This document shows, piece by piece, positions 23,941 through 32,940 of a DNA stretch of 64,000 nt (positions are counted from its first letter, which is position 1; each line of letters begins with the position of its first letter). Origin of the DNA: Clostridiales bacterium (GTDB taxonomy: Bacteria; Bacillota; Clostridia; Oscillospirales; Oscillospiraceae). The position numbers and the translations under genes were made by a program. The notes beneath the pieces were generated by a model, which was given only the letters and a program-made list of their open reading frames with translations, was not told the origin of the DNA and searched no databases. The stretch covers positions 49,760 through 113,759 of the forward strand of contig DYCR01000003.1 in assembly GCA_019418025.1 (NCBI GenBank), given 5' to 3'.

Positions 23941-25014
23941 TTGAAAAAGATTTTGATTGAGGGAATGAGCGGGAATCTGGGCGGCATCGAAACCTTCGTC
24001 CACCTGCTCTACACCGTTCTGAAAGACGACTATCAGGTGGATTTTATCACCGTTGACCCCCAAATCCCCTTCGAGGAGGAATTTCTGGCACAGGGCTGCA
24101 CCATTCACCGCATCACCCCCAGATACCGCAGCCTGCGGCAGTACTGCGCCGACATCGACGCCGTGTTCCAAAGCAATCACTACGACGTGTTCTGGTTCAA
24201 CAAGACCACCCTCAGCTCCATCTACACCATCCGCTCGGCGAAAAAGCACGGCGTGGGGAAGGTCATCGTCGAGAGCCACCAGTCCAAGAACATGGGCAGC
24301 ACCCTGACCCTGCTGATGCACAAGGCAAACCGCCTGCGTGTGGGGCGTTTTGCCGATGTGAAGGCCGCCTGCTCCAAGGAGGCCGCCGACTGGTTCTACC
24401 ACAAAAACGACAAAGATGTCATCGTCTTCCCCAACGCCGTGGACACGGCACGCTATGAGCCCGATACCAGCAAACAGCAGCAGGCAAAGCAGCAGCTGGG
24501 GCTTGAGGGAAAATTCCTGATCGGCAGCGTTGCCCGATTCGCTCCGGAGAAAAACCACACCTTCCTGATCGAGATCTTCTCCCAGATCGCAAAGCAGCCC
24601 GATGCCCACCTGATCCTGTGCGGCGCAGGACAGCTTCAGGATGAGATCCGTCAGCTGGTCCAGACGAAGGGCCTTAGCGACCAAGTGTCCTTTCTGGGGA
24701 TGCGCAAGGATATGCCCATGATCTATCAGGCCATGGATGTCCTTGTCATGCCCTCTTTGTTCGAGGGGCTGCCCTTTTCCTTGGTGGAGGCCCAGGCCTC
24801 GGGTGTCCCCTGCGTGGTGTCTGACACCGTCAGCCCCGAGGCAAACCTGACCGACCTGATGAACTACATGAGTCTGGACGCAGCACCGGCGGTGTGGGCA
24901 GAGAAGATCTGCTCCTTCCGCGGATACGAAAAAATCAGCAAAAAAGATCAGCTGGAGCCAAAAGGCTTCACCATCGAGGCTTTTTCCCGCATGATCCGCG
25001 CAATCTTACAGTAA
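23941..25014 (+). CDS. Family 4 glycosyltransferase (GT-B fold)
   Basis: Retaining glycosyltransferase of 357 residues. N-terminal EGMSGNLGGIETFVH glycine loop; C-terminal donor domain with SVARFAPEKNHTFLIEIF and the EX7E motif in SLFEGLPFSLVEAQASGVP. The start is TTG (GAGG ten bases upstream), as the protein begins MKKILIEG. Part of the polysaccharide operon, 25 bases after the preceding transferase. Confidence 0.9.
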   Translation: MKKILIEGMSGNLGGIETFVHLLYTVLKDDYQVDFITVDPQIPFEEEFLAQGCTIHRITPRYRSLRQYCADIDAVFQSNHYDVFWFNKTTLSSIYTIRSAKKHGVGKVIVESHQSKNMGSTLTLLMHKANRLRVGRFADVKAACSKEAADWFYHKNDKDVIVFPNAVDTARYEPDTSKQQQAKQQLGLEGKFLIGSVARFAPEKNHTFLIEIFSQIAKQPDAHLILCGAGQLQDEIRQLVQTKGLSDQVSFLGMRKDMPMIYQAMDVLVMPSLFEGLPFSLVEAQASGVPCVVSDTVSPEANLTDLMNYMSLDAAPAVWAEKICSFRGYEKISKKDQLEPKGFTIEAFSRMIRAILQ

Positions 25015-25020
25015 GAAGGA

Positions 25021-25857
25021 ATGGCTATGGAGCGTAAAAAACCGGGGGAACGGATCACCGAGCTTGCACAGATCAAGCAGATCGAGGTCCAGATTTTGGA
25101 CACCTTCGTTTCCTTTTGTGAAGAACACGATTTAACCTATTTTCTGGCATACGGAACGCTGCTGGGCGCAGTCCGGCACAAGGGCTTTATCCCTTGGGAT
25201 GACGACATCGACGTGACCATGCCCCGACCCGATTACCAGAAGCTTTTGCAGCTCTGGCCCAAACAGGGCAGGTATGCCCTGCTGGAATGCAAGCAGAACA
25301 AGGGCTACCCCTACCCCTTTGCAAAGCTCTGCGACGACGACACCCGCATTGAGGAGGCCGGCGTTGCAAACCCTTACGAAATGGGGATCTATCTGGACAT
25401 CTTCCCTCTGGACGGGATACCCGGCACTCCCGAGGAGAGCCGCCGGATTCTCCGTCGGTTTGAAACTCTGGAAAAATGCCGGATGTACTCAGAAATGCCG
25501 CAGGAATCCCTGTTCAAGGACGGTCAGAAAAACAATTTCTCCAGAAAGCTGCTCTGGCATCTGCTGCACGCAGTGGGCGCCCCCCGCTTCTCCAAGTGGA
25601 TGGATCGGGCCGCAAAAAAATACGGATACAGCGACAGCCGGTACGGCGGACTTCTGATGACCCGCTTTTCCTATCGAGAGATCTACCCCCTCAGTATTTT
25701 GAAGGAAACCACAAAGCTGGAATTTGAAGGGAAATGGTACACTGCTCCGGCGGATTATGACCAGATCCTGACCCTGCTTTACGGCGAGTATATGCAGCTG
25801 CCCCCGGAAGAAGAGCGGGTGCTGAAGCACAATTTCAAAGCATGGAGATGTCAGTAA
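25021..25857 (+). CDS. LicD family phosphotransferase 1
   Basis: LicD/FKTN-type nucleotidyltransferase-fold enzyme that adds a phosphorylated group (phosphocholine in pneumococcus, others elsewhere) to a surface glycan. 278 residues; the signature YGTLLGAVRHKGFIPWDDDID is at 44-64, with the DDDID metal site intact, followed by LDIFPLDG. A second LicD follows two genes later. No choline uptake or licABC genes are in view, so the transferred group is open. Confidence 0.9.
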   Translation: MAMERKKPGERITELAQIKQIEVQILDTFVSFCEEHDLTYFLAYGTLLGAVRHKGFIPWDDDIDVTMPRPDYQKLLQLWPKQGRYALLECKQNKGYPYPFAKLCDDDTRIEEAGVANPYEMGIYLDIFPLDGIPGTPEESRRILRRFETLEKCRMYSEMPQESLFKDGQKNNFSRKLLWHLLHAVGAPRFSKWMDRAAKKYGYSDSRYGGLLMTRFSYREIYPLSILKETTKLEFEGKWYTAPADYDQILTLLYGEYMQLPPEEERVLKHNFKAWRCQ

Positions 25858-25864
25858 CAGTATC

Positions 25865-27268
25865 ATGAAAGATTTTATGAAATTTATGAAGTCCTCCGGG
25901 ATCTTCTTCGTGGGAACGGTGATGACAAAGCTGATCTCCTTCCTGCTTCTGCCCCTTTACACCTCTTACATCAGTCCCACCGACAACGGCATTTATGACC
26001 TGCACCTTTCCTATATCATGTTCTTCAGCTCCGTGCTGTATTTTGATATCTGGTCGGGAATCATGCGGTTTATGTACGATTTCAAGGGCGAAGAGCGGAA
26101 AAAGCCCATCAGCAGCGGCATCGCCATCTTCCTATGCTCCACGGTCATGTACTGCGCCACACTGGCTGTGGTGCTGCCTCAGCTGAACGTCCGCTACCCC
26201 ATCCTGCTGGGGCTTTACGGCGCACTGATGAACGGACAGACTCTGGTGGGATACATCGCCAGAGGCTACGGAAAGAACGTGCTGTACACCGCATCGGGCA
26301 TCATCGGCTCGTTTGTGACCATCGTGTTCAACATCATCCTTCTGGTGGGGATGAAAATGGATTACAGCGCGCTGATCATCGCCAGCTGCATCGGATTTTT
26401 GACAAATATCCTCATCATCGTCATCGGCGTTCGGGAGCCTCACGCATTTTCTCTGAAATATTTTGACTATGCCCTGTTCAAGGAAATGTTCCTGTTTTCC
26501 CTGCCCCTGTGCGTCAACTCGGTGGCCTACTGGTTCCTGACCAGCTACAACCGTCTGGTTGTGGATGCCGCTCTGGGGCCTGAGGTCAACGGATTTTACT
26601 CCGTAGCCGGACGCTTTGGCTCGATGATCACCCTCTTTACCACCTGCTTTCAGATGGCATGGCAGGAGCTGTCCTTCTCCAAAACCGATCCAAACGACGA
26701 TCTGGGGCAGTTTTATACCGTTGCCTTCAACAACTACATCAAGAGCATGGGCGCAGGGCTTGTGCTGCTGCTGCCGATGATCTATGTGATCTATCCGCTG
26801 CTGGTCAACGAAAGCTATGACGTGGGCAAGTCTCTTGTCCCCATCTATCTGCTCGGCACCATCCTCTCCACCATCAGCAGCTTCCTCGGCAACGCCTTCA
26901 CCGCCATCAAAAAGAACAACCTGCTCTTTTACACCATGGCCGTGGGCAGCATCGCCAACGTGATCTGCATCCATCTCATCATCGGTTACGCCGGCATTCA
27001 GGCCTCCAACATCGCCATGGCGGTGGGCTTCTTCGTGTCCTGCCTTGCAAGACTGATGCTGTTTAAAAAATATGTGAATTTCAAGCTGGAATCCGGCAGC
27101 ATCGCCATTTTGCTTGCCGCCTTCGTGCTGGTTTCCTTCGTATATCAGAACGGGAATATGATCGCCAACATCGGCACATTCCTTGTGGCGGTCCTGATCT
27201 GCGCATACCTGTTCCGGGATATCCTGAAGGAGATCCCCAAATTTCTGAAAAACATCAAAAGGAAGTGA
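25865..27268 (+). CDS. Polysaccharide flippase (Wzx/MOP superfamily)
   Basis: 467-residue membrane protein with about 12-14 hydrophobic helices, expected to flip the lipid-linked repeat unit across the membrane. The N-terminus SSGIFFVGTVMTKLISFLLLPLYTSYIS is typical of oligosaccharide flippases. It lies between the two licD genes; no strong SD, so translation is probably coupled to the gene seven bases upstream. Confidence 0.88.
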   Translation: MKDFMKFMKSSGIFFVGTVMTKLISFLLLPLYTSYISPTDNGIYDLHLSYIMFFSSVLYFDIWSGIMRFMYDFKGEERKKPISSGIAIFLCSTVMYCATLAVVLPQLNVRYPILLGLYGALMNGQTLVGYIARGYGKNVLYTASGIIGSFVTIVFNIILLVGMKMDYSALIIASCIGFLTNILIIVIGVREPHAFSLKYFDYALFKEMFLFSLPLCVNSVAYWFLTSYNRLVVDAALGPEVNGFYSVAGRFGSMITLFTTCFQMAWQELSFSKTDPNDDLGQFYTVAFNNYIKSMGAGLVLLLPMIYVIYPLLVNESYDVGKSLVPIYLLGTILSTISSFLGNAFTAIKKNNLLFYTMAVGSIANVICIHLIIGYAGIQASNIAMAVGFFVSCLARLMLFKKYVNFKLESGSIAILLAAFVLVSFVYQNGNMIANIGTFLVAVLICAYLFRDILKEIPKFLKNIKRK

Positions 27269-27274
27269 CACACC

Positions 27275-28081
27275 ATGAACACCTGCAACGACGCTCTGCA
27301 CGAGCAGCTGCTGGACATCACCCGTGAGCTGATCGAGGTGTGCCGGGAACACGACATCCAGTATTACCTGTCCTGGGGCAGCTGTCTCGGCGCCGTCAGG
27401 CATCAGGATATCATCCCGTGGGATGACGATGTGGATATCTACATCGACTATCAGGACATGGACAAGCTGAAATCGGCCTTTGCCGGAAACAGCACCTACT
27501 TCTATCAGGATCTGGATACCGACCCAGAAAGCTTTGTCTATTGGCCGAAGCTCCGCAAAAACAACACCACCTCCATGGACACCACCAAAAAGGCGATGAA
27601 CATGCACTGGGGCATCTGTGTGGACCTGTTCCCACTGATGCACTATGACAAGCCTGCGGCCAGTCGGATGACCAATGCCAAGATCAAGGCTCTGGCGATC
27701 CTCGCCCGACTGCCCTACTACAAAAAGCTGGGGGACCGTCCTCAGCACAAAATCTGGAAGGCACTGTATGCCGTCTTGGGTGAAAAATACCGAAAAAAGT
27801 TCTTTTTCAAGCTTCTGGACTCCATCAACTGCCCCGACGGAGCCTATTATCTGGATATCAGTGACGTGCCATCCATTATTATGCCTCGGGAGGACTTCGG
27901 CAAAGGCACCGAGATGCCCTTCCGCAAGCTCATGGCCAAGGTTCCCGACCAGTATGACAAATATCTGACACGGGCCTATGGTAAGGACTACATGCAGATC
28001 CCTCCTGAGGACTCACAGCTGCGATATTTCCACGACACCTCCGTGGTGGACTGCGACAGGGATTACAGGTATTATCTGTAA
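27275..28081 (+). CDS. LicD family phosphotransferase 2
   Basis: 268-residue LicD protein with WGSCLGAVRHQDIIPWDDDVD at 34-54, metal site intact, and CVDLFPLMHY. It is only distantly similar to the first LicD beyond the catalytic core (different C-terminal half), so it probably modifies another position or carries another group. Last gene of the forward polysaccharide operon; a terminator follows. Confidence 0.9.
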   Translation: MNTCNDALHEQLLDITRELIEVCREHDIQYYLSWGSCLGAVRHQDIIPWDDDVDIYIDYQDMDKLKSAFAGNSTYFYQDLDTDPESFVYWPKLRKNNTTSMDTTKKAMNMHWGICVDLFPLMHYDKPAASRMTNAKIKALAILARLPYYKKLGDRPQHKIWKALYAVLGEKYRKKFFFKLLDSINCPDGAYYLDISDVPSIIMPREDFGKGTEMPFRKLMAKVPDQYDKYLTRAYGKDYMQIPPEDSQLRYFHDTSVVDCDRDYRYYL

Positions 28082-28105
28082 CACCGCCCAAAGCTTCATA
28101 TGTAC

Positions 28106-28141
28106 AAAAAGGTCTGATGCATTTTTGCATCAGACCTTTTT
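28106..28141 (+). terminator. Terminator of the polysaccharide operon
   Basis: Stem AAAAAGGTCTGATGCA/TGCATCAGACCTTTTT with a short T loop. Confidence 0.93.
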
Positions 28142-28287
28142 CGTCTTTTTACGGGGGATTCCCCTGTACCGACCCAATCGGGTATGGGGCTTGCTTTTTC
28201 GCCGCCGCAGGTGAAACACCCCAATGTTGCACCTGCCCATGCAACCAATTCCGATTTTGCATCAATTAATGAAAGGGGGATCGTGAT

Positions 28288-29649
28288 ATGAAAATCACGC
28301 AGCAGCTTACACTCGATTTTACAACACCCGGCACAATCCAATATGTCAGCGCCAAGCAGGGGGATCAATCATCCCGATTTATCCAGATTACCTTGACCCA
28401 CAACGGCGCACCCTACACGCTGCCCGAGGGGGCCATGGTAAAATTCCGGGCCCAGAAGCCCGACGGCACCATGATCCTGAATCCGGCGGCGGTGGGTGCC
28501 GATGGCACGGTGACGGTAGAGCTGACCGACCAGACCTTGGCGGTATGCGGAAGCGTCCTTGCAGACCTCTGCATCACCGACAGCCAGCAGAGCATCCTGT
28601 CAACTGTCAGCTTTGTCATTCAGGTGGACACCGCTCCCACCGGAGACCTGAGCGAAAGCTCCGGCGAATTTCTTGCGCTGAACCAACTCGTCACCCGTGC
28701 AGAAAAGGCGGCAGCCGACGCCTCGGGCAAGGCAGCAGAGGCAGAGCAGTCCTCAGCCACCGCCGCAGCCAAGGCCGCAGAATCTGCCTCCGCCGCCCGT
28801 CAGTCGGAGAACGCAAGAGCCGGTGCCATCGCCGTAGCGGCAAACGCCAAGCAGTCTGCCGACACTGCATCCGCCTCTGCCGACACCGCGTCTGCTTTCG
28901 CCCAGACTGCCACACAGGTCGCAAGCGTGGCAAGTCAATCCGCCCAAGCGGCTCAGGCTGCCGCCAAGCAGGCCGAGGGCGCCAAGAATGGAATTGCCGA
29001 GGCAGAGGCACGGGCAAGGCAGTCAGCAGACACCGCCACCCAGAAGGCACAGGATGCAGCCGCCTCTGCCCAGAAGGCCCAGCAGGCAGCCAATGCAGCG
29101 GCAGACAAGCTTCCTCTGGCAGGCGGCAGGATGACCGGCACCATCGACATGGGCGGTCAGGGCATCACCAATCTGAAAGCTCCGGCAAATGACGGCGATG
29201 CCGTGTCGAAAGGCAGCCTTTTGGAGCTTGTTTATCCCATCGGCTCGGTCTACATGTCCGCAAACGACACCTCTCCGGCGCAGCTGTTCGGCGGTTCGTG
29301 GGTGAAGGTGGAGGGAAAATTCCTGTTGGGTGCTTCTGCGGATCATCCGGCGGCTTCTTCCGGCGGCGAAGCCGTCCATGCCCTGACAGCGGAGGAGCTT
29401 CCCAGTCTGCGGGGCGAAGTCTGGTTCCCCACCGACCGCCAGACCTATGCCATGATCTCCGGCACAAGCGGCATTTTCAAGCCCAATCGGGATCACACGC
29501 AGCAGGATGAATTTAAGCCCACGACGGGATACGGAACGGCCCTCAGCGATACCGCCACGTATGGCTTCAAGGTCGATGTGGGCGGCAATGCGCCCCACAA
29601 CAACATGCCGCCGTATTTTGCGGTAAACATCTGGCGGCGCATCAAATAA
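28288..29649 (+). CDS. Phage tail fibre protein with BppU-type N-terminus
   Basis: 453 residues in three parts. Residues 1-120 resemble the baseplate-binding BppU N-terminal domain (MKITQQLTLDFTTPGTIQYV, FIQITLTHNG, GAMVKFRAQKPDG). Residues 135-275 are a very Ala-, Ser- and Gln-rich heptad-like stalk, probably a trimeric coiled coil. Residues 280-453 form a receptor-binding tip (PLAGGRMTGTIDMGGQGITNL, YPIGSVYMSANDTSPAQLFG, final HNNMPPYFAVNIWRR), like Gp10/tail-collar tips of phage fibres. The reading frame is intact. SD AAAGGGGG, no convincing promoter. No reverse transcriptase nearby to suggest a diversity-generating retroelement. Confidence 0.85.
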   Translation: MKITQQLTLDFTTPGTIQYVSAKQGDQSSRFIQITLTHNGAPYTLPEGAMVKFRAQKPDGTMILNPAAVGADGTVTVELTDQTLAVCGSVLADLCITDSQQSILSTVSFVIQVDTAPTGDLSESSGEFLALNQLVTRAEKAAADASGKAAEAEQSSATAAAKAAESASAARQSENARAGAIAVAANAKQSADTASASADTASAFAQTATQVASVASQSAQAAQAAAKQAEGAKNGIAEAEARARQSADTATQKAQDAAASAQKAQQAANAAADKLPLAGGRMTGTIDMGGQGITNLKAPANDGDAVSKGSLLELVYPIGSVYMSANDTSPAQLFGGSWVKVEGKFLLGASADHPAASSGGEAVHALTAEELPSLRGEVWFPTDRQTYAMISGTSGIFKPNRDHTQQDEFKPTTGYGTALSDTATYGFKVDVGGNAPHNNMPPYFAVNIWRRIK

Positions 29650-29662
29650 CAGGAGGTACAGC

Positions 29663-30016
29663 ATGAGGATTTTAGATTCAGCAGGTCACGAAATCACAAA
29701 TCCCGACCTGCAAAAGGGGCATCTGGTTCAGGAGAAGCTTTTCCTCCGTCACCACGAGGCCACCCCCGAGGTGCAGGAGCGATCCCATCTGGAGGAGGTC
29801 CGCACCTATGAAAACGGCGGCAAGGAGTTCCGTCAGGTCATCGACACCCACTATGCTCCGGCCCGAGAGGCTTGGGACGAATACGAGGACATCCGGCGGT
29901 ATGTAGCCTACACACCCCAGGAGCTGGAGCAGCTCAATGCTCCCGGTCCTGTGGAGCAGCTGCGGTCAAAGGTTGCCTATATCGCCATGATGAGCGGACT
30001 GACGGAGGTGCTGTGA
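29663..30016 (+). CDS. Small phage tail-module protein of unknown function
   Basis: 117 residues, not recognised as a named family. The sequence is acidic and helical in the second half (EAWDEYEDIRRYVAYTPQELEQLN) with no membrane segment. Proteins of this size and position (between fibre and XkdX) recur in Clostridia prophages, where they may be fibre chaperones; that role is inference. Its stop overlaps the next start (TGATG). Confidence 0.65.
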   Translation: MRILDSAGHEITNPDLQKGHLVQEKLFLRHHEATPEVQERSHLEEVRTYENGGKEFRQVIDTHYAPAREAWDEYEDIRRYVAYTPQELEQLNAPGPVEQLRSKVAYIAMMSGLTEVL

Positions 30017-30159
30017 TGCTGACATTTGAACAAATCAGGCTCTGGTATGAGCAGGGACTGTGGACAGAGCAGATGCTGCGCAATGCAGTGGCAAAGGGTT
30101 TCCTGACGCAGGCACAATATGAGCAGATCATCGGGCAGAGTCCCGAAAAAACAAATTAA
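30016..30159 (+). CDS. XkdX family protein
   Basis: 47-residue phage protein: LTFEQIRLWYEQGLWTEQMLRNAVAKGFLTQAQYEQI has the XkdX pattern (a short hydrophobic/aromatic helix followed by an A-x-x-K-G-x-L-T/I-x-x-x-Y-x-x-I core). XkdX is found in PBSX-like tail modules just before the holin; its biochemical role is unknown. Overlaps the upstream gene by one base. Confidence 0.8.
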   Translation: MLTFEQIRLWYEQGLWTEQMLRNAVAKGFLTQAQYEQIIGQSPEKTN

Positions 30160-30174
30160 GGAGGAAAACAAAAG

Positions 30175-30630
30175 ATGTTGAAAGAGAAAATCTGCGCCGT
30201 GATCGGTGCGGTAGGCGGGGCCGTGGCCACCGCCATGGGCGGATGGAATGCCGGCTTGCAGGCACTGGTCATCTTCATGGGCATTGACTACGCCACGGGG
30301 CTGATGGTGGCAGGGATCTTCCACGCAAGCCCCAAGACCAGCGGCGGCGGTCTTGAGTCTCAGGCAGGCTTCAAGGGTCTGTGCCGGAAGTTCATGATCC
30401 TGCTTGTGGTACTGGCGGCAAATCAGATCGACGTGCTTCTGGGCGTGCAGTACATCCGGGATGCGGCGATCATCGCCTTCTGCACCAACGAGCTGATCAG
30501 CATTTTGGAAAATGCCGGACTGATGGGACTGCCCATCCCCAAGGCGCTGAAAAACGCAATCGAGCTTTTGAAAAAGAAGGAAGAACAGGAGGCGCAGCTT
30601 CTTTCCGGCTGCACCCCAGACACCAACTGA
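30175..30630 (+). CDS. Phage holin (toxin secretion/holin family)
   Basis: 151-residue small membrane protein of the Holin_4_1 type with three hydrophobic segments (about 8-22, 28-46, 70-90) and the motif VIFMGIDYATGLMVAG, then SGGGLESQAGFKGLCRK. C-terminus charged. It would form membrane lesions for endolysin release, yet no endolysin gene follows. Good SD (AAGGAGG). Alternatives are a small export pore. The frame is intact. Confidence 0.88.
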   Translation: MLKEKICAVIGAVGGAVATAMGGWNAGLQALVIFMGIDYATGLMVAGIFHASPKTSGGGLESQAGFKGLCRKFMILLVVLAANQIDVLLGVQYIRDAAIIAFCTNELISILENAGLMGLPIPKALKNAIELLKKKEEQEAQLLSGCTPDTN

Positions 30631-30641
30631 CCCCACCTATC

Positions 30642-30686
30642 AAAATCCCCGTATCAGAGCCTTGCGGCTCCGATACGGGGATTTTC
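30642..30686. terminator. Bidirectional terminator after the holin gene
   Basis: AAAATCCCCGTATC/GATACGGGGATTTT stem extended by GAGCC/GGCTC around a TTGC loop; serves the holin (plus) and the sugar transferase (minus). Confidence 0.92.
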
Positions 30687-30730
30687 TTTTACATATGATC
30701 CATGCACGGATGCATCAGAGGTCACCCGTG

Positions 30731-31441
30731 TCAGGAGGGGGCCACCGGAGACTCCTCCCGTCTGAAAACGGCGAAAACCGTGCGGAACATGGTGCCGATA
30801 TCGCCCCAGAAGGAAAATTCCCGAATTGCCTTCAGGTTGTAGGCCATTTTTCCGGGCAGCACCTGCTCGATATAGACCGCGTCCACATCCTGCGCCCCGT
30901 CCAGAAGCCGATCCTCGTCCTTATAGCGGATACTGGCCTCACTGGTGACGCCCGCCGGCAGCAGCAGCGTGGCAAGCATCTCAGGGGTATAGGCCGCCAC
31001 ATACTTCGGCACCTCGGGGCGGGTTCCCACAAAGGTCATGGTCCCCCGAAGGATATCGATCAGCTGGCAGATCTCATCGAGTCTGCACCTTCGGATGAAC
31101 CTGCCCACCCGAGTGATCCGGCTGTCATTGCCCACGGTGACCTGCGTGCCGATCTGATCGGCGTTGCTCACCATGGAGCGGAATTTAAAAATGCGGAACT
31201 GCCTGCCATACTGGGTCACACGCACCTGTCGATAAAACACAGGGCCGGGCGAATCCAGCTTGATCGCCACCGCCAGAACGAGAAACACCGGAGACAGCAG
31301 CACCAGCATCAGCGCCGAAACCACCACATCAAAGCAGCGTTTCATCACAAGAGAGAATCTTTTCTTCCGCAGGATCTCATAATAGGGTCTGACCTGCTCA
31401 TTGCGCATTTGCTCCGGCAAGGATTCCCAACTTTTTAGCAT
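30731..31441 (-). CDS. Initiating sugar phosphate transferase (bacterial sugar transferase)
   Basis: Transfers a sugar 1-phosphate from a UDP-sugar to undecaprenyl phosphate, the first step in repeat-unit assembly. 236 residues: one membrane helix (about 36-58) then the catalytic region DSPGPVFYRQVRVTQYGRQFRIFKFRSM, RLDEICQLIDILRG and FVGTRPEVPKYV. This is the short WcaJ/EpsL-like form without extra N-terminal helices. It lies on the opposite strand from the transferases it would serve, beyond the phage cassette. Confidence 0.92.
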   Translation of the reverse strand: MLKSWESLPEQMRNEQVRPYYEILRKKRFSLVMKRCFDVVVSALMLVLLSPVFLVLAVAIKLDSPGPVFYRQVRVTQYGRQFRIFKFRSMVSNADQIGTQVTVGNDSRITRVGRFIRRCRLDEICQLIDILRGTMTFVGTRPEVPKYVAAYTPEMLATLLLPAGVTSEASIRYKDEDRLLDGAQDVDAVYIEQVLPGKMAYNLKAIREFSFWGDIGTMFRTVFAVFRREESPVAPS

Positions 31442-31490
31442 AGCCCGTACTCCGTTTCCATGTTGTTCGTTTTCTGATCCGCAAAAGGCA

Positions 31491-32699
31491 TCATCGGCCC
31501 ATGACCGCCTTTACCATGGTCTGATAGGTCTCGATGACGTATGCCACCTGCTCATCTGTCAGGCAGGTGTGCAGGGGCAGCGAGATCTCATTTGCAAAAT
31601 GCCCGTAGGCATTGGGGTAATCTTTGATATCAAAGCCCAGATTCTTGTATGCCGTGTGCATGGGCAGGGGCTTATAATGCACATTGCACGCCACACCCTG
31701 CTCGGCCATCTTGATGATGATATCGTTGCGCTGCTGCAAAGTGATCCCGGGGATGCGGGTGATATACAGATGCCCCGAGGACTGATGGTTCTTTGTATAG
31801 TGGGGCAGCACCTCGATCCCCATGGGAACAAAGGCCTCATCGTAGCGGCCGATGATCTCTTTTCTGCGGGAAAGCATGCTGTCATAGCGCTTCATCTGGG
31901 CAAGCCCCATTGCCGCCGCCACATCGGTCATGTTGCACTTGTACCACGGGCCGACAATGTCATACTCCCATGCCCCCAGCTGGGTCTTTGCCAAGGCATC
32001 CTTGGACTGACCGTGGAGGGAAAGCAGCTGGAACTGACGGTAGATCTCGTCGTTGTCCACACCGGGGATGTTATTCCACGTGACGGCGCCGCCCTCGGCG
32101 GTGGTAAAGTTCTTCACGGCATGGAAGGAGAAGGAGGAAAAATCCGCCAGACTGCCCGCAGGCTTCCCGTTTTGGGATGCGCCGAAGGAGTGGGCAGTAT
32201 CGGCCATAATGGCCACCCGGCCCAGTGCCTGCTGAATCTTTCCATTTGGACGGAACAAGGACTGCTTGCGGCGGACGATTTCGTACAGCTTTTCATAATC
32301 GCAGGGAACGCCGCCCAGATCCACTGGGATGATCGCCTTTGTCCGGGGGGTGATGGCGGCCTCCACCTGATCGTAGTCCATTTCAAAGGAATCCGCCTGA
32401 GAATCCACCATCACAAGCTTTGCGCCCACATGGCAGACCACCGAAGCTGTTGCGGTGTAGGTATAAGCCGGGACGATGACCTCGTCCTCCGGACCCACGC
32501 CCAGAACGCGCAGCGCCATCTCTGCACAGGCCGTCTGGGAATTCAGGCACACCGCCCGCTCCGTTCCGCAGAATCCCGCCACCTGCTTTTCCAGTTCTTT
32601 GGTCCGGGGACCGGTGGTGATCCAGCCGGAGCGCAGGGCAGCCGCGACCTCATCGATCTCGGCTTGGGTGATATCAGGGGGAGAAAAAGGAATATTCAT
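31491..32699 (-). CDS. DegT/DnrJ/EryC1-type sugar aminotransferase
   Basis: PLP-dependent aminotransferase making a UDP-amino sugar from the keto sugar produced by the neighbouring dehydratase. 402 residues; FSPPDITQAEIDEV start, GSGWITTGP-type loop (RSGWITTGPRTKELE), SQTACAEMALRVLG, and the PLP lysine in SFHAVKNFTTAEGG at about 195. Product is probably a 4-amino sugar for the initiating transferase; exact sugar unknown. Preceded by its own promoter. Confidence 0.92.
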   Translation of the reverse strand: MNIPFSPPDITQAEIDEVAAALRSGWITTGPRTKELEKQVAGFCGTERAVCLNSQTACAEMALRVLGVGPEDEVIVPAYTYTATASVVCHVGAKLVMVDSQADSFEMDYDQVEAAITPRTKAIIPVDLGGVPCDYEKLYEIVRRKQSLFRPNGKIQQALGRVAIMADTAHSFGASQNGKPAGSLADFSSFSFHAVKNFTTAEGGAVTWNNIPGVDNDEIYRQFQLLSLHGQSKDALAKTQLGAWEYDIVGPWYKCNMTDVAAAMGLAQMKRYDSMLSRRKEIIGRYDEAFVPMGIEVLPHYTKNHQSSGHLYITRIPGITLQQRNDIIIKMAEQGVACNVHYKPLPMHTAYKNLGFDIKDYPNAYGHFANEISLPLHTCLTDEQVAYVIETYQTMVKAVMGR

Positions 32700-32815
32700 A
32701 GCAACACAGCCACGCTTTCATAATATGTTTTTTTCGGGAAAAGGTTCCCGATGGGTCGGCAGTTCCGGTCCTTCCATTTCTGACCAAAACGCCTGAAAAA
32801 CGCTAAATCATAGCA

Positions 32816-32844
32816 ATTTTACTACATTGGAAGTGGATTGTCAA
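32816..32844 (-). promoter_or_regulatory. Promoter of the aminotransferase/sugar transferase pair
   Basis: Minus strand: TTGACA (32839-32844), 17-base spacer, TAAAAT (32816-32821). Confidence 0.8.
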
Positions 32845-32901
32845 TGTGACCTAAATGTGGTCGCTTCCCACTGACCGTCCTGACTTCAGCCGCCTGCCGC
32901 A

Positions 32902-32937
32902 CAGAAGGGTAACTCAGAAACCTGAGTTACCCTTCTG
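32902..32937 (-). terminator. Hairpin after the dehydratase gene
   Basis: Sixteen-base perfect stem CAGAAGGGTAACTCAG with its complement, loop AAAC, just beyond the stop. It lacks a T-run on the minus strand. Confidence 0.65.
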
Positions 32938-32940
32938 CGT

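Larger units (their letters stand above)
28288..30630 (+). mobile_element. Orphan phage cassette: tail fibre, small protein, XkdX, holin
   Basis: Four adjacent plus-strand genes in the order typical for the distal end of a siphophage/myophage tail module. No integrase, repressor, terminase, portal, capsid, tape measure, baseplate or endolysin gene is present on either side, and the cassette is bounded by terminators at 28106 and 30642. I saw no flanking direct repeats. It is either a relic or a deliberately kept cassette. Confidence 0.75.

Noticed and set aside
28288..29649. Diversity-generating retroelement acting on the tail fibre tip
   Set aside because: No reverse transcriptase gene and no template repeat were seen in the window.
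28288..30630. Complete prophage or phage-tail-like bacteriocin
   Set aside because: No sheath, tube, tape measure, baseplate, capsid, integrase or lysin genes are nearby; only the four-gene cassette is supported.
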